64,000 nucleotides of DNA from M3007 sp044230315 (GTDB lineage: Bacteria; Bacteroidota; Bacteroidia; Chitinophagales; Saprospiraceae): positions 54,049 through 118,048 of the forward strand of contig JBGARJ010000017.1 of assembly GCA_044230315.1 (NCBI GenBank). The letters are read 5' to 3'. Shown in pieces: positions 51,603 to 60,733 of this stretch; within the stretch, counting starts at the first letter, position 1; each line of letters begins with the position of its first letter. The notes beneath the pieces are model-generated. The model was not told the origin of the DNA. It made no database searches and was given only the letters and a program-made list of their open reading frames with translations. The translations under genes and the position numbers were made by a program.

Positions 51603-53498
51603 TCAGGCTTCTTTTTCAGCAGGTTCTTCAACGCCGGCTGTCGGTGTCGCCTCGTCGGCTATATCGATTTCGAAGCGCAGGTTTTCGATGATAAACTCCT
51701 GCCGCTCGGGGGTGTTTTTGCCCATGTAGTAATCGAGCACGTGATCGAGGTTGGTTTCTTCGGGCAGGATAACCGGATCGAGGCGCATGTCGGCGCCGAT
51801 AAAGCCGCCGAACTCGTTGGGGGAGATCTCACCCAGGCCTTTGAAGCGGGTGATCTCGGGTTTGCCGCGCAGTTTGCGGATCGCTTCCTGTTTTTCGGTT
51901 TCGGAGTAGCAGTAAAAAGTCTGCTGCTTGTCGCGCACGCGGAACAGCGGGGTGTCGAGGATGTAGAGGTGGCCGTTGCGCACCAGGTCGGGGAAAAACT
52001 GCAGGAAAAAAGTGAGCAACAGCAGGCGGATGTGCATGCCGTCGACGTCGGCGTCGGTAGCGATCACCACGCGGTTGTAGCGCAGGTCGTCGAGCGAGTC
52101 TTCGATGTTGAGGGCGTGTTGGAGCAGGTTGAACTCCTCGTTTTGGTACACGATCTTCTTGGTGAGGCCGTAGCAGTTGAGCGGTTTGCCGCGCAGGCTG
52201 AACACCGCTTGCGTATCCACTACGCGCGCTTTGGTGAGGGAGCCGCTGGCCGAGTCGCCCTCGGTGATGAAAATGGTGCTGTTCATCCGGGCTTCTTCCG
52301 GGCCTTTTTCATTGAGGTGGTAGCGGCAATCGCGCAGTTTTTTGTTGTGGATATTGGCTGCTTTGGCGCGCTGGTTGGCGAGTTTCTTGACGTCGGCGAT
52401 CTCCTTGCGTTCGCGCTCCGACTGCTGGATGCGCTTGAGCATATCCTTGGCCACTTCGGGGTTTCGGTGCAGGAAATCGTCGAGGGCTTTTGTGAGAAAA
52501 TCCGACATCCAGGTGCGGATATTTTGCCCTTCGGGGCTGATCTTTTCGGAGCCGAGCCGGGTTTTGGTTTGCGACTCGAACACGGGTTCTTCCACCCGTA
52601 CGCTCACGGCCGCGATGATGCTTTCACGGATGTCTTTGGCGTCGAATTGTTTTTTAAAGTGGTCCCGCACGGTTTTGACCAGCGCTTCGCGGAACGCGTT
52701 GAGGTGGGTGCCGCCCTGGGTGGTGTTCTGGCCGTTGACGAACGAATAGTATTGCTCGCCGTAGTGGTCGCCGTGGGTCATGGCGATCTCCACGTCTTCG
52801 CCGATGAGGTGGATGATCGGGTACCGAACGTGTTCGGTGTTGGTCTTTTTGCCGAGCAGGTCGAGCAGGCCGTTTTTGGAAAAGAAGGTCTTGCCGTTGT
52901 AGTTGATCTTCAGCCCGGCGTTGAGGTAGGCGTAATTCCACAGTTGCTGCTCGACAAATTCGGTCACCCAGCGGAAATGCCGGAACATGCCGTTGTCGGG
53001 CTTGAAGTGGATGATGGTGCCGTTTTCTTCTTTGGTCGGCTCCAGTTTGCTCTCTTTCTTGAGGTTGCCGAACTGGAATTCGGCCCATTTGGCCTTGCCG
53101 TCGCGCACGGCGGTCACTTTGAAATATTCGGACAAGGCATTGACCGCCTTGGTACCCACGCCGTTGAGGCCGACCGATTTCTTGAACGCCTTGGAATCGT
53201 ATTTGGCGCCGGTGTTGATCTTGCTCACCACGTCGACCACCTTGCCAAGCGGAATGCCGCGCCCGTAGTCGCGCACGAACACGCCCTGGTCGTTGATCGC
53301 TACATCGATCTGTTTGCCATAGCCCATGGCGTATTCGTCGATGGAGTTGTCGAGCACTTCCTTGAGCAGCACGTAGATGCCGTCTTCGGGGCTGGAGCCG
53401 TCGCCCAATTTGCCGATGTACATGCCCGGGCGCAGGCGGATGTGTTCGCGCCAGTCGAGCGATTTGATTTCGTCTTCGGTGTATCTGACCTCTGTCAT
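51603..53498 (-). CDS. parE: DNA topoisomerase IV subunit B (ParE/GyrB type)
   Basis: 631 residues from ATG 53498 (MTEVRYTEDEI), the usual start position of the family; a further in-frame Met at 53582 adds a Lys/Pro-rich tail. GHKL ATPase domain ~1-220 with 'RPGMYIGKLGDGS', 'EVLDNSIDEYA' and 'DYGRGIPLG'. Transducer domain ~220-400, then Toprim with 'EGDSASGSLTKAR' and 'ATDADVDGMHIRLLL'. The C-terminal part ends 'RFKGLGEISPNEFGG'. It relaxes and decatenates DNA with ParC. No parC is adjacent in this window. Confidence 0.95.
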   Translation of the reverse strand: MTEVRYTEDEIKSLDWREHIRLRPGMYIGKLGDGSSPEDGIYVLLKEVLDNSIDEYAMGYGKQIDVAINDQGVFVRDYGRGIPLGKVVDVVSKINTGAKYDSKAFKKSVGLNGVGTKAVNALSEYFKVTAVRDGKAKWAEFQFGNLKKESKLEPTKEENGTIIHFKPDNGMFRHFRWVTEFVEQQLWNYAYLNAGLKINYNGKTFFSKNGLLDLLGKKTNTEHVRYPIIHLIGEDVEIAMTHGDHYGEQYYSFVNGQNTTQGGTHLNAFREALVKTVRDHFKKQFDAKDIRESIIAAVSVRVEEPVFESQTKTRLGSEKISPEGQNIRTWMSDFLTKALDDFLHRNPEVAKDMLKRIQQSERERKEIADVKKLANQRAKAANIHNKKLRDCRYHLNEKGPEEARMNSTIFITEGDSASGSLTKARVVDTQAVFSLRGKPLNCYGLTKKIVYQNEEFNLLQHALNIEDSLDDLRYNRVVIATDADVDGMHIRLLLLTFFLQFFPDLVRNGHLYILDTPLFRVRDKQQTFYCYSETEKQEAIRKLRGKPEITRFKGLGEISPNEFGGFIGADMRLDPVILPEETNLDHVLDYYMGKNTPERQEFIIENLRFEIDIADEATPTAGVEEPAEKEA

Positions 53499-53820
53499 TT
53501 TCGCTTTTGCTGTCTTGTCTTTTGGCGGGGCAATGGGTTTGCCCGGCTTCTTCTGCTTCGGTAAGTGGTGATTGGCGCCCAAAGTAATGCAGTTTTAGTC
53601 GTTTGACAAAAAGGTTTGGCGGAACAAGGGCAAATTTAAAACAAAATTTTTATTTTAAACAAAATGTTTTTAACCTGGAACAGGTTTGGAATTTCATCGC
53701 TGGGCTCCAAACGGAAAATTTTATTTCATAGGGCGTTAAATTTTTCAGCGGATTGCCCGCATACGCTTGCAAAATTTGCCTTGTCTGAAATGAAATATTC
53801 CCGTTTTCGCCACAGCATGA

Positions 53821-54120
53821 AAATCCAAACATGTTCTTTATTCCGGGCTATGCCGGTCGGTTTGGCGTGGAAAACGCCTGCATCTGCGGCAGGGCCCTGC
53901 GCACGACGTATTATACGCAGACCTCAGGGCCTGGGCAGGCCAAACGCTGTACCTGCGGGTATTCAACGCACGGGGTCAATTGGCGCACGAAACGAGCATT
54001 TCTGCGGGGGAAGAACCGCTGCGCCTGGACCTGCCGGCGGGTATGCCGGCCGGGTTGTATCTTTTCGAAGTGATCCCGGCGGAAGGCGGAAGGGTCGTCA
54101 GCCGGATGGTGGTACGTTGA
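53821..54120 (+). pseudogene. Second T9SS sorting-domain stub
   Basis: A + strand frame without start, open from 53821, encodes 'TLYLRVFNARGQLAHET', then 'LRLDLPAGMPAGLYLFEV' and ends 'VVSRMVVR' at TGA 54118-54120. This is the strand pattern of a type A T9SS sorting domain. Upstream there is only AT-rich non-coding sequence (53583-53820) that holds the parE promoter. A gene remnant is the best reading. Confidence 0.6.
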
Positions 54121-54171
54121 GGGGGATAAAAAATAGCATTATATCCGCAGAAAAAGCCCTTGTTTGACCCA

Positions 54172-54516
54172 TCATTTTTTCCGCCTGGTTTTTACCGGCG
54201 CCTGGTCGGCAAATTCGACGCCCAGGCCGACCCAGGTTTCCAGGTCGTGGTCGGTGTCGAGCCCCTCCGGAGCGACGTATAAAAACCCCTTGAGCGGTTT
54301 GCCGGTAAAGTCCATTTCGCGGCAATGCGGTTGTGCGAGCGCGGCGGCGTATTTGTCGGGCACCACGCGCACCATCAGTTCGTCGTGGACGATCCCGGCG
54401 GCCATTTTACCGTTGACCATAAAACAGAGGCCGCCGAACATTTTCTTTTCTTCCACGTCGTTGCGAGCCGATAAAGCCCGGCGGATCCGGTCGGCGAGGT
54501 ATTCGTTATATGCCAT
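54172..54516 (-). CDS. TfoX N-terminal domain protein
   Basis: 115 residues from the ATG at 54516 (MAYNEYLADRIRRAL). The pattern 'VEEKKMFGGLCFMVNGKMAAGI' and 'MDFTGKPLKGFLYV' fits the TfoX N-terminal domain family. The tail is Lys/Arg-rich (KTRRKK). Stand-alone TfoX_N proteins are common outside competence systems and have no clear role. It starts 10 bp after the glyoxalase-like gene, so the two are likely one operon. Confidence 0.85.
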   Translation of the reverse strand: MAYNEYLADRIRRALSARNDVEEKKMFGGLCFMVNGKMAAGIVHDELMVRVVPDKYAAALAQPHCREMDFTGKPLKGFLYVAPEGLDTDHDLETWVGLGVEFADQAPVKTRRKK

Positions 54517-54526
54517 GTCAGGTACC

Positions 54527-54910
54527 TTATTGGTTTGAATGCAGGGCCATACGGTTCCCTTCGGAGTCGATAAAAATAGCCATGTAGCCGTACTCCGGTG
54601 AGATTTGCGTCTTGGGCCGGAGGATGGTGCCCCCGGCCGCTTCGATGCGGTCGAGCACCGTTTGCAGGTCAGGGTTTGCATTCAGGTAAACCAGCGTACC
54701 GTGGGTGGCGCTGGGTTGGTAGGATTCGTGTTGACAGAGCGCGGCGCCCGCGGCGCCTGCTCCTCCTTCGCCTTGATGGGGAAACATGCCCATTTTGAAT
54801 CCGCCGAAATCCAGAATTTGCGTGTCCATCTGGAATATGGCGTCGTAGAATTTTTTCGCGCGATCAAGATCGGTTGCCGGGATTTCAAACCAGGAGGTCC
54901 AGGACTGCAT
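54527..54910 (-). CDS. Glyoxalase/VOC-family protein
   Basis: 127 residues from ATG 54910. One vicinal-oxygen-chelate module pair: 'WFEIPATDLDRAKKFYDAIF' at the N-terminus, 'GTLVYLNANPDLQTVLDRI' in the middle and 'YGYMAIFIDSEGNRMALHS' at the end. Metal-ligand identity is unclear. Such proteins range from lyases to resistance proteins; the substrate is unknown. Upstream gene of a two-gene operon with the TfoX-like protein. Confidence 0.9.
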   Translation of the reverse strand: MQSWTSWFEIPATDLDRAKKFYDAIFQMDTQILDFGGFKMGMFPHQGEGGAGAAGAALCQHESYQPSATHGTLVYLNANPDLQTVLDRIEAAGGTILRPKTQISPEYGYMAIFIDSEGNRMALHSNQ

Positions 54911-55117
54911 AAATATTCCGTTTTTAAGTTTGCAAAAAGGCTTGCGGGGCCTTCGGGGAAGCAAATATAATGCAGTTTGTTTTAAAAACAAATTGTTTTT
55001 TATTTATTTTTCGGGTAAATTATTGTTTTAAAGCGCATTGTTTGCGGGCGCGCGGGCCGTCACAGGCTGTTGGTGTTTACACTTGCCGGTTTCCGCCAAA
55101 TGGTTATCTTTACGGGC

Positions 55118-56191
55118 ATGGCTACTTCTGTTCTGTGCCGCGCACCCCTTCGCCGGTATTTGCTTGGCGGGCTGCTGCTCGCCTGTTATCCGGCCTTTTC
55201 CCAACCTGTCGATTCCGGCCAGGACGTCCATTTTCAAAGGATTGATTCGCTGCGGAAAATCGAAGTTTATATAGGCGGCCGATTTTTTACGGCGTATTTG
55301 TACGGCGGCGGTGTGTTGAAAAAACCGGTTTTGTTTCCGCTCCTGACTGCGGGCGGTGCAACGATCACGCGTGGCTACCCGCTGGCCCCCCGGCCCGGCG
55401 AGCGGGTGGACCATCCGCACCACTACGGGCTTTGGTTCGACCACGGCAACGTCAACGGCATCGATTTCTGGAACAATTCCGACGCCATCCCGCCCGAAGA
55501 CCGGCAACACTACGGCGTGATGCTTCACCGGGACTTCTCCGAATTGCGCGACGGCGCTCCGGGTGTTTTGCGCGCGGAAAACAACTGGGTGGTGCCCGCC
55601 GGCGACACGATCCTGCGGGAGCAGCTGACCTATGCCTTCTCGGGCAGCGAACACCTCCGGCAAATCGACCGCTTTACGACCCTCACCGCCCTGCCAACCC
55701 CGGTGGTTTTCACCGACTCCAAGGAAGGCATGTTTGCCATGCGCGTGGCGCGCGCGCTCGAACACCCCTCGGACGAGCCGGTCGTCCTGACCGACTCCAA
55801 CGGCAGCCCCTTGGCCACCCCATCGGTACAGACCGAAGGGGTGAGCGGGCATTACCTGAACAGCGAGGGCGCGGAAGGCAACGACGCCTGGGGCAAACGC
55901 GCCCGCTGGGTCAAATTGTCCGGCCTGTTGAACGGCGACAGCGTGGCGGTGGTGATCTTCGACCACCCCGGCAATCCCAACCACCCGCCGCACTGGATGG
56001 CACGGGGGTACGGACTGTTTGGCGTCAATCCGTTCGGCAGCAAGATCTATACCGAAGGAATGGAGGAACTGAACTATACCCTGAAGCCCGGTCAATCGGT
56101 CTCCTTCCGGCACCGGGTGCTGATTTTCGACGGCGCCGATCCGGACAAGGCAGTACTGGAGACCCTGTACCGCGACTTTTGCCGGGATTAA
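55118..56191 (+). CDS. Exported PmoA-like (DUF6807) protein
   Basis: 357 residues from the ATG at 55118, which begins a signal peptide (MATSVLCRAPLRRYLLGGLLLACYPAFSQ). The body has the DUF6807/'PmoA family' pattern: 'GERVDHPHHYGLWFDHGNVNGIDFW' with a His cluster near residue 105, and 'ARWVKLSGLLNGDSVAVVIFDHP' later. These are all-beta galactose-mutarotase-like proteins, often near sugar-catabolic genes. The name PmoA is historical and does not imply methane oxidation. No sugar operon is next to it; a symporter lies two genes away on the other strand. Confidence 0.82.
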   Translation: MATSVLCRAPLRRYLLGGLLLACYPAFSQPVDSGQDVHFQRIDSLRKIEVYIGGRFFTAYLYGGGVLKKPVLFPLLTAGGATITRGYPLAPRPGERVDHPHHYGLWFDHGNVNGIDFWNNSDAIPPEDRQHYGVMLHRDFSELRDGAPGVLRAENNWVVPAGDTILREQLTYAFSGSEHLRQIDRFTTLTALPTPVVFTDSKEGMFAMRVARALEHPSDEPVVLTDSNGSPLATPSVQTEGVSGHYLNSEGAEGNDAWGKRARWVKLSGLLNGDSVAVVIFDHPGNPNHPPHWMARGYGLFGVNPFGSKIYTEGMEELNYTLKPGQSVSFRHRVLIFDGADPDKAVLETLYRDFCRD

Positions 56192-56225
56192 CTACCAGCC
56201 GGCATTTTCTACCAAGAGCATGGAA

Positions 56226-56786
56226 TTACAGGCTGGCATGAAATTCCGGGCACCTGGCCCAGATCACCGCAATTAGGAGGATCGAGATCAGAAAAAACAC
56301 CCCGTATATCATCCACTTTGATGGTTCGGCATCGAGCGAATAGGCGGAATTGCGCTGTATGGCCTGGTTCCGGATAAACGCGGTCATTTCCGAATCCTGG
56401 TATCCGTTTGATGCAGGTGGGATAAAGAGGATGATCTGATTTTTCTGGAGGTTGCTATCAAAATATTTCAGGCAGCCCATGCCCATGCCCCGGCTGGGCA
56501 TGTCGAATATCCACCGGAGGTCCCGGTAGTCTACCTCCTGTTGGCCGCTGCGCGTTTTGACCACCAGTTTGTCCGAATACGCCTCGATCTGCCGCAACAG
56601 CGCCACGTTAATGCCCAAGATCAGCGCAAGATAACCGCCGAACAGCGGTACGATGATCCGGTGGCAAGGCATAAGTTCTCCGACCGGGGTAAATAAGAAC
56701 ATAGCCAACATCCCGACTGTAATAACGCCCTGGAGGGCATACAGGTAAACGGGGTTGCGGCTGATAAAGGAAGCCTCGGTGTTCAT
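56226..56786 (-). CDS. Membrane protein of unknown function
   Basis: 186 residues with three hydrophobic segments (~14-33, ~44-62 and ~158-176) around a soluble loop. The loop (~65-150) looks like a PH-like bacterial domain ('EAYSDKLVVKTRSGQQEVDYRDLRWIF'). It starts 15 bp after the symporter gene on the same strand, so it is likely in that transcription unit. No family name can be given. Confidence 0.7.
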   Translation of the reverse strand: MNTEASFISRNPVYLYALQGVITVGMLAMFLFTPVGELMPCHRIIVPLFGGYLALILGINVALLRQIEAYSDKLVVKTRSGQQEVDYRDLRWIFDMPSRGMGMGCLKYFDSNLQKNQIILFIPPASNGYQDSEMTAFIRNQAIQRNSAYSLDAEPSKWMIYGVFFLISILLIAVIWARCPEFHASL

Positions 56787-56801
56787 GATGCCGGCAATAA
56801 G

Positions 56802-58382
56802 TTAAGATGCAGGTTCTGTTTCGCGGTACGACATCACCCACAAGCCCGCAAAGGTAATGATCCCGTTGACCAGAATGGTCAGAAAACCCACATCGAACCA
56901 CTGCTTGCAACTCACTTCGATGATCCAGGTGAGCAGCGGCGCCAGCAGGCACAGGAGCAAAACGGCTGGAACTTCGATCGGCCGCGCGTTCCTGCGCGGG
57001 ATGCGGATAGACCACTGATGCAGATGCAGGTTGGTAAACAGGCCAAAGGAGTACAAGCCCAGCAAGGGGCCATAGGTATAGCCGGCGATCTTGAAGATCA
57101 GCGAGATCACGGCGCCGCCGCTGAAGATCTTGAGCAGGATGATGATCAGCACGAAGATCAGGGAGAAACTCAGGTGCACGATCGTACGGGCGCGTTTTTG
57201 CTGGGTGGCCGTGACTTCCGCATAGGTATGCCGCTCCTGGTCAGGCGCATAGGGGTCGGGGTGTTCTCTTTTCTTTTCGAAGTTGAGAAAGTCGACGCAA
57301 AAGGAGGTCGTGAGCGCCGTGAGGGCGCTGTCGGAGCTGGCGTAGGTGCTGGCGATCAGGCCGAGGATGAAGAAAATGCCGGCCGCCGCATCGAGGTGGT
57401 TGAAGGCGATTTTAGGGTACAGTTGGTCGGTCGCGGCGGGTGTTTCGATACCCAGTGCGCCGGCGTACAGGTACAGCAGCGCCCCCAGGACCAGAAAGGC
57501 CAGGTTGATCAGGACCATGTAGATGCAGAACACGAACATGTTCTTTTGCGCTTCCCGGATGTTTTTACAGGCCAGGTTTTTCTGCATCAGGTCCTGGTCC
57601 ATACCGGTCATGACGATGGCGATCAGGGCGCCGCTGATGAATTGTTTGACGAAATGGTTGGGGTCGCTCAGAAAATTATCAAAAAAGAACACCTGCCCGT
57701 AGCGGCTGTTGTGCACGGCGGGCCAGATGTCACCGATCCCCATATTGAGGGTTTTGCCCACCGCGATCACCGTCCACACCACGGCCGCAATGAAGAAGGT
57801 GGTCATGATGGTGTCCGTCCAGATGATCGTTTTAAGTCCCCCTTTGAACGTATAGCCATAAATAAGGGCCATCATCAGGATCACCGTGAGTGGGAACGGG
57901 ATGCCGAGCGGTTGAAACACAAACGCCTGCAACACGGTGGCCGCCAGAAACATCCGCGTGGCCGAGCCCAGGGTGCGCGACAAAATAAAGAACGCCGCTC
58001 CGGTTTTGTACGACCAATAACCGAGCCGGCGTTCGAGGTAGCCGTAAATGGAGGTCAGATTGAGGCGATAGTACATGGGCATCAGCACGGTGGCGATAAA
58101 CAGATACCCCAGCAAATACCCCAGCACCACCTGCATGTACCCGAAACTGCGGTTGAGGCCCGTTTCGAGGCCTACGGCGCCCGGCACCGATATAAAGGTG
58201 ACGCCGCTGATGCTCGTGCCGATCATCGCATAGGCGATCACATACCAGGGCACTTTCCGGTTGGCCAGGAAAAAACCCTCGTTGCTCACGTTCCGCCCGG
58301 TGATCCAGGCCACCGCAACCAACATTGCGAAGTAGAGAAAAAGAATAACGAGTACCAGCGCCGGGGTGAGATGTCCTGTCAT
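56802..58382 (-). CDS. Sodium:solute symporter (SSS family)
   Basis: 526 residues with about 13 to 14 membrane segments. SSS signatures: 'NEGFFLANRKVPWYVIAYAMIGTSISGVTFISVPG' near residue 35, and 'GLIASTYASSDSALTALTTSF' near 345, which carries the conserved Ser/Thr Na+ site. The family imports sugars, amino acids, nucleosides or organic acids with sodium. Substrate unknown. Likely first gene of a unit with the small membrane protein downstream. Confidence 0.94.
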   Translation of the reverse strand: MTGHLTPALVLVILFLYFAMLVAVAWITGRNVSNEGFFLANRKVPWYVIAYAMIGTSISGVTFISVPGAVGLETGLNRSFGYMQVVLGYLLGYLFIATVLMPMYYRLNLTSIYGYLERRLGYWSYKTGAAFFILSRTLGSATRMFLAATVLQAFVFQPLGIPFPLTVILMMALIYGYTFKGGLKTIIWTDTIMTTFFIAAVVWTVIAVGKTLNMGIGDIWPAVHNSRYGQVFFFDNFLSDPNHFVKQFISGALIAIVMTGMDQDLMQKNLACKNIREAQKNMFVFCIYMVLINLAFLVLGALLYLYAGALGIETPAATDQLYPKIAFNHLDAAAGIFFILGLIASTYASSDSALTALTTSFCVDFLNFEKKREHPDPYAPDQERHTYAEVTATQQKRARTIVHLSFSLIFVLIIILLKIFSGGAVISLIFKIAGYTYGPLLGLYSFGLFTNLHLHQWSIRIPRRNARPIEVPAVLLLCLLAPLLTWIIEVSCKQWFDVGFLTILVNGIITFAGLWVMSYRETEPAS

Positions 58383-58496
58383 AATCTTGCCGTTGTTGCA
58401 GGGGCCAACGCGGCAAATATAGCGGCATTTTCGGCATTCTATGCAAAAGGGCCGGATGCGCTGCGTGGCGCGCTCCGGCCCGGTGCCGATCTGCCC

Positions 58497-58835
58497 TTAG
58501 GAATGCCGGAACGGCCGGAACCTGGCGCGTTGCTCCGGCGTCAGGATTTCCTGTACGCCCGTGCGCCATGTTTCGCGCAGTTGCTTCCAATGAGCCCGGT
58601 CGCAGCCATCCGTTTGGCGGGCGGCTTCGAAGGCCTGCATCTGCTGCAGGTTGAGCGCATAGAGATTTTCTTTTTGTTCGGCGCTCAGGTCGAGATGGCG
58701 GGCCATTTTTTCGGTGATGGTGCCGGCTTTTTCACCGGCCGACAGTTGCGACCAGCGGTAATGGAGCACGCCTTTGACGGCAAATACGGTGAGCACAACG
58801 GCAGCGATGCCGATAATCCAACGTTTCTTATTCAT
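58497..58835 (-). CDS. Small Spy/CpxP-like periplasmic protein
   Basis: 112 residues: an N-terminal membrane anchor or uncleaved signal (IIGIAAVVLTVFAVKGVLHY), then a helical hairpin with 'LDLSAEQKENLYALNLQQMQAF' and 'EILTPEQRARFRPF', the LTxxQ-like motifs of the Spy/CpxP superfamily of periplasmic chaperone-like sensors. It is the third gene on the - strand after an ECF sigma factor and a Gly/Arg-rich membrane protein, with a dispersed repeat between. An envelope or metal stress role is inferred. Confidence 0.72.
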   Translation of the reverse strand: MNKKRWIIGIAAVVLTVFAVKGVLHYRWSQLSAGEKAGTITEKMARHLDLSAEQKENLYALNLQQMQAFEAARQTDGCDRAHWKQLRETWRTGVQEILTPEQRARFRPFRHS

Positions 58836-58962
58836 GGCTTAATTTTTTTAAATCAATAGTTCGGATGGCTTATTGCAACCCGTTGAAAATGAAACCTGAT
58901 ACAGGTTGTTGGCCCTGACGCCAGAACGGTACGGAATGTTCATCGCCATTGTCCTCGACCTC

Positions 58963-59083
58963 GCCAACAGCGGTATTTTGTTGAAAATCAAGCCTTAACG
59001 CCGTTGTTGGCGTCCCCGCCAACAACATGCCCGGGCTTCATTTTCAACGGTTTGCAAAAACCTGCCGGCCTATTCAAATAACT
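58963..59083. repeat. Dispersed hairpin repeat, family 2 copy b
   Basis: 121 bp, the partner of 42864-42985. The central GTTGTTGGCG-TCCC-CGCCAACAAC is a perfect 10-bp hairpin here. It separates the Spy/CpxP-like gene from the upstream genes of its putative operon. Confidence 0.85.
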
Positions 59084-59111
59084 AACGGTTAAACATCTGG
59101 GGAGGCGCCGT

Positions 59112-59492
59112 TTACGCTGTGGTTTGCGCAGATTCCGGTCCGGCATCTTCTCGCTCGTCGGCCGGCCCGCAGCCGTGGCGCCCCCAGCGTTGCATGAATT
59201 GCCGCCGTTCGTCTTCGCTCATGTTTTGCCAGCGTTCGCGCATGTAGCGCCGGCCTGCGAAGCCAGGACCGAAACGGCGACCGCCGCCGAAACCCCGGCC
59301 GCCGAAGCCGCCGGTGAGCAGGCGGCCCAGGAACATCAGACCGATGGTTTGCAGGAAAGTGATGGGCGGCAGGCCGAAAATTGCCGTCGCCAGGTTGTTC
59401 CAAAGCAGCATAGTACCGCCAACGAATACGACAACGGCCAGGGCGCCAAAAAACACGCCTTTTACGATCCACTGCCATTTGATATGTTTCAT
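59112..59492 (-). CDS. Small Gly/Arg-rich membrane protein of unknown function
   Basis: 126 residues. Two hydrophobic segments (~10-30 and ~38-60), then a basic Gly/Arg-rich stretch (~62-85, 'GGFGGRGFGGGRRFGPGF') and a helical part 'MRERWQNMSEDERRQFMQRW' similar to Spy/periplasmic-adaptor helices. It starts 30 bp after the ECF sigma factor gene on the same strand, so it may be its anti-sigma partner or target. No known domain. Confidence 0.7.
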   Translation of the reverse strand: MKHIKWQWIVKGVFFGALAVVVFVGGTMLLWNNLATAIFGLPPITFLQTIGLMFLGRLLTGGFGGRGFGGGRRFGPGFAGRRYMRERWQNMSEDERRQFMQRWGRHGCGPADEREDAGPESAQTTA

Positions 59493-59522
59493 GATATTGA
59501 TTGATTGTTAAATCGTGAACAG

Positions 59523-60098
59523 TTAATTGACTTGTTGCCCCTGAAAAAACCGCCGCAGGTGCAGCACTGCATAGCGCTTCCGCGAAAGCAGGGTGTTCAC
59601 CGGCACACCGGTTTCTTCGGCAATTTGTTTAAACGGCACATCGTAGAGCTCGTGGGCGATAAAAACCTCGCGTTGTTCAGCAGGCAACTGATCGAGGGCG
59701 CGGTGCAGCTCGGACCAGAACTCCCGGCTTTCCACCAGGGCGTCGGGGAGGTTTTGTTCCACCCAGGTTTCGAAAAACAGGTCTTCGGCAGCGTCGTCGT
59801 CGGTATCGCCGGCTGCAGCCGCCGGGGCGATTTGGCTGAACGGGATGTTTTTCTTCTTGCGGTAATAGTCGGTCACCCGGTTGCGGGCGGTGGTGAACAG
59901 CCAGTTGCCCACCTGGCCGATGGCATCCAGGTCATCCTGCCGGCTCAGCTGCAGCCACACGTCCTGGGCCACATCTTCCGCCACCTCCAGGTCGCTCACC
60001 CTCGACCGCACAAAGGCCAGTACCCGTTTGCCGTACTGCGCAAACCAGTCGCTGATCTTTCTGTTCCGGAGTCCTTGTTGTGCCAATTCGAGTTCCAC
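59523..60098 (-). CDS. ECF RNA polymerase sigma factor
   Basis: 191 residues. Region 2 at ~15-80 ('YGKRVLAFVRSRVSDLEVAEDVAQDVWLQL' and 'IGQVGNWLFTTARNRVTDYYRKKK'). Region 4 at ~128-185 ('LDQLPAEQREVFIAHELYDVPFKQIAEETGVPVNTLLSRK'), the helix-turn-helix for the -35 element. An acidic linker (DTDDDAAEDLF) lies between. It is followed by two small envelope proteins on the same strand, a layout like other sensor-linked ECF units. No anti-sigma factor of a known family is next to it. Confidence 0.95.
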   Translation of the reverse strand: MELELAQQGLRNRKISDWFAQYGKRVLAFVRSRVSDLEVAEDVAQDVWLQLSRQDDLDAIGQVGNWLFTTARNRVTDYYRKKKNIPFSQIAPAAAAGDTDDDAAEDLFFETWVEQNLPDALVESREFWSELHRALDQLPAEQREVFIAHELYDVPFKQIAEETGVPVNTLLSRKRYAVLHLRRFFQGQQVN

Positions 60099-60229
60099 GT
60101 TTGTGTCCGTTTATACCAGGCATGACGGACGAGTGGGGACAATATTGTAAGAAATTGAAAGCGGGTAAAAAAAATTTCCAGCCGGCAGCGGCAAGGCAGG
60201 ATACCGGACGCGGCCCTGGTCCTTTGGTC

Positions 60230-60733
60230 TTAGTCAGACCGCCGGACGGCATAAATCAGTTCGTCCAGGAATTCACCGTTTTTATACAAGGTCTTTTCAA
60301 AACGCCCCTCCAGGACAAACCCCGCCTTCTCCAGGGCGCGTTGGGAGGCAATATTGGCGCCAAAGGGCCGCGCGAAAATCCGGGTGAAATCCCAGTTCGC
60401 AAAACCGTACCCGACCATTAGCCGGATCGCCCCGGTCATGATGCCCCGCCCCCAAAACGGCTCGCCCAGCCAGTAGCCCAATTCGGCATTTTTGCGGTGA
60501 ATATCGGATTGCGGGTGCAGCCCGATGCCGCCTGCCGCCTGCCCGTCCACGGCGATAGCCAGTATGCGGGGCGGGGTTTCCTGCAAGGCAAATTCGATAA
60601 ACGCCCGGCCTTTTTCAGGCGTATACGGGTGGGGGAACTGGTCGGTCATGTTTTTGGCGATGGCCGGATTGTTGGCCAGCCGGACCAGCTGTTCCAAATC
60701 GTCGGGAGCCCAGGGACGCAAAATGAGGTGCAT
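60230..60733 (-). CDS. GNAT-family (RimJ/RimL-like) N-acetyltransferase
   Basis: 168 residues from ATG 60733; the in-frame extension to 60943 is non-protein-like. GNAT motif A 'ELGYWLGEPFWGRGIMTGAIRLMVGYGF' and the end 'NIASQRALEKAGFVLEGRF' are typical of the RimJ/RimL-type acetyltransferases. The acceptor is unknown. Gene stands alone between the sigma factor and the peptidoglycan-binding protein. Confidence 0.92.
   Translation of the reverse strand: MHLILRPWAPDDLEQLVRLANNPAIAKNMTDQFPHPYTPEKGRAFIEFALQETPPRILAIAVDGQAAGGIGLHPQSDIHRKNAELGYWLGEPFWGRGIMTGAIRLMVGYGFANWDFTRIFARPFGANIASQRALEKAGFVLEGRFEKTLYKNGEFLDELIYAVRRSD

Noticed and set aside
51543..53564. 673-residue open frame on the + strand
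   Set aside because: Antisense of parE, whose ATPase and Toprim motifs are unmistakable.
57018..58859. 613-residue open frame on the + strand
   Set aside because: Antisense of the symporter and the Spy-like gene; His/Gln/Arg-rich and without domain pattern.
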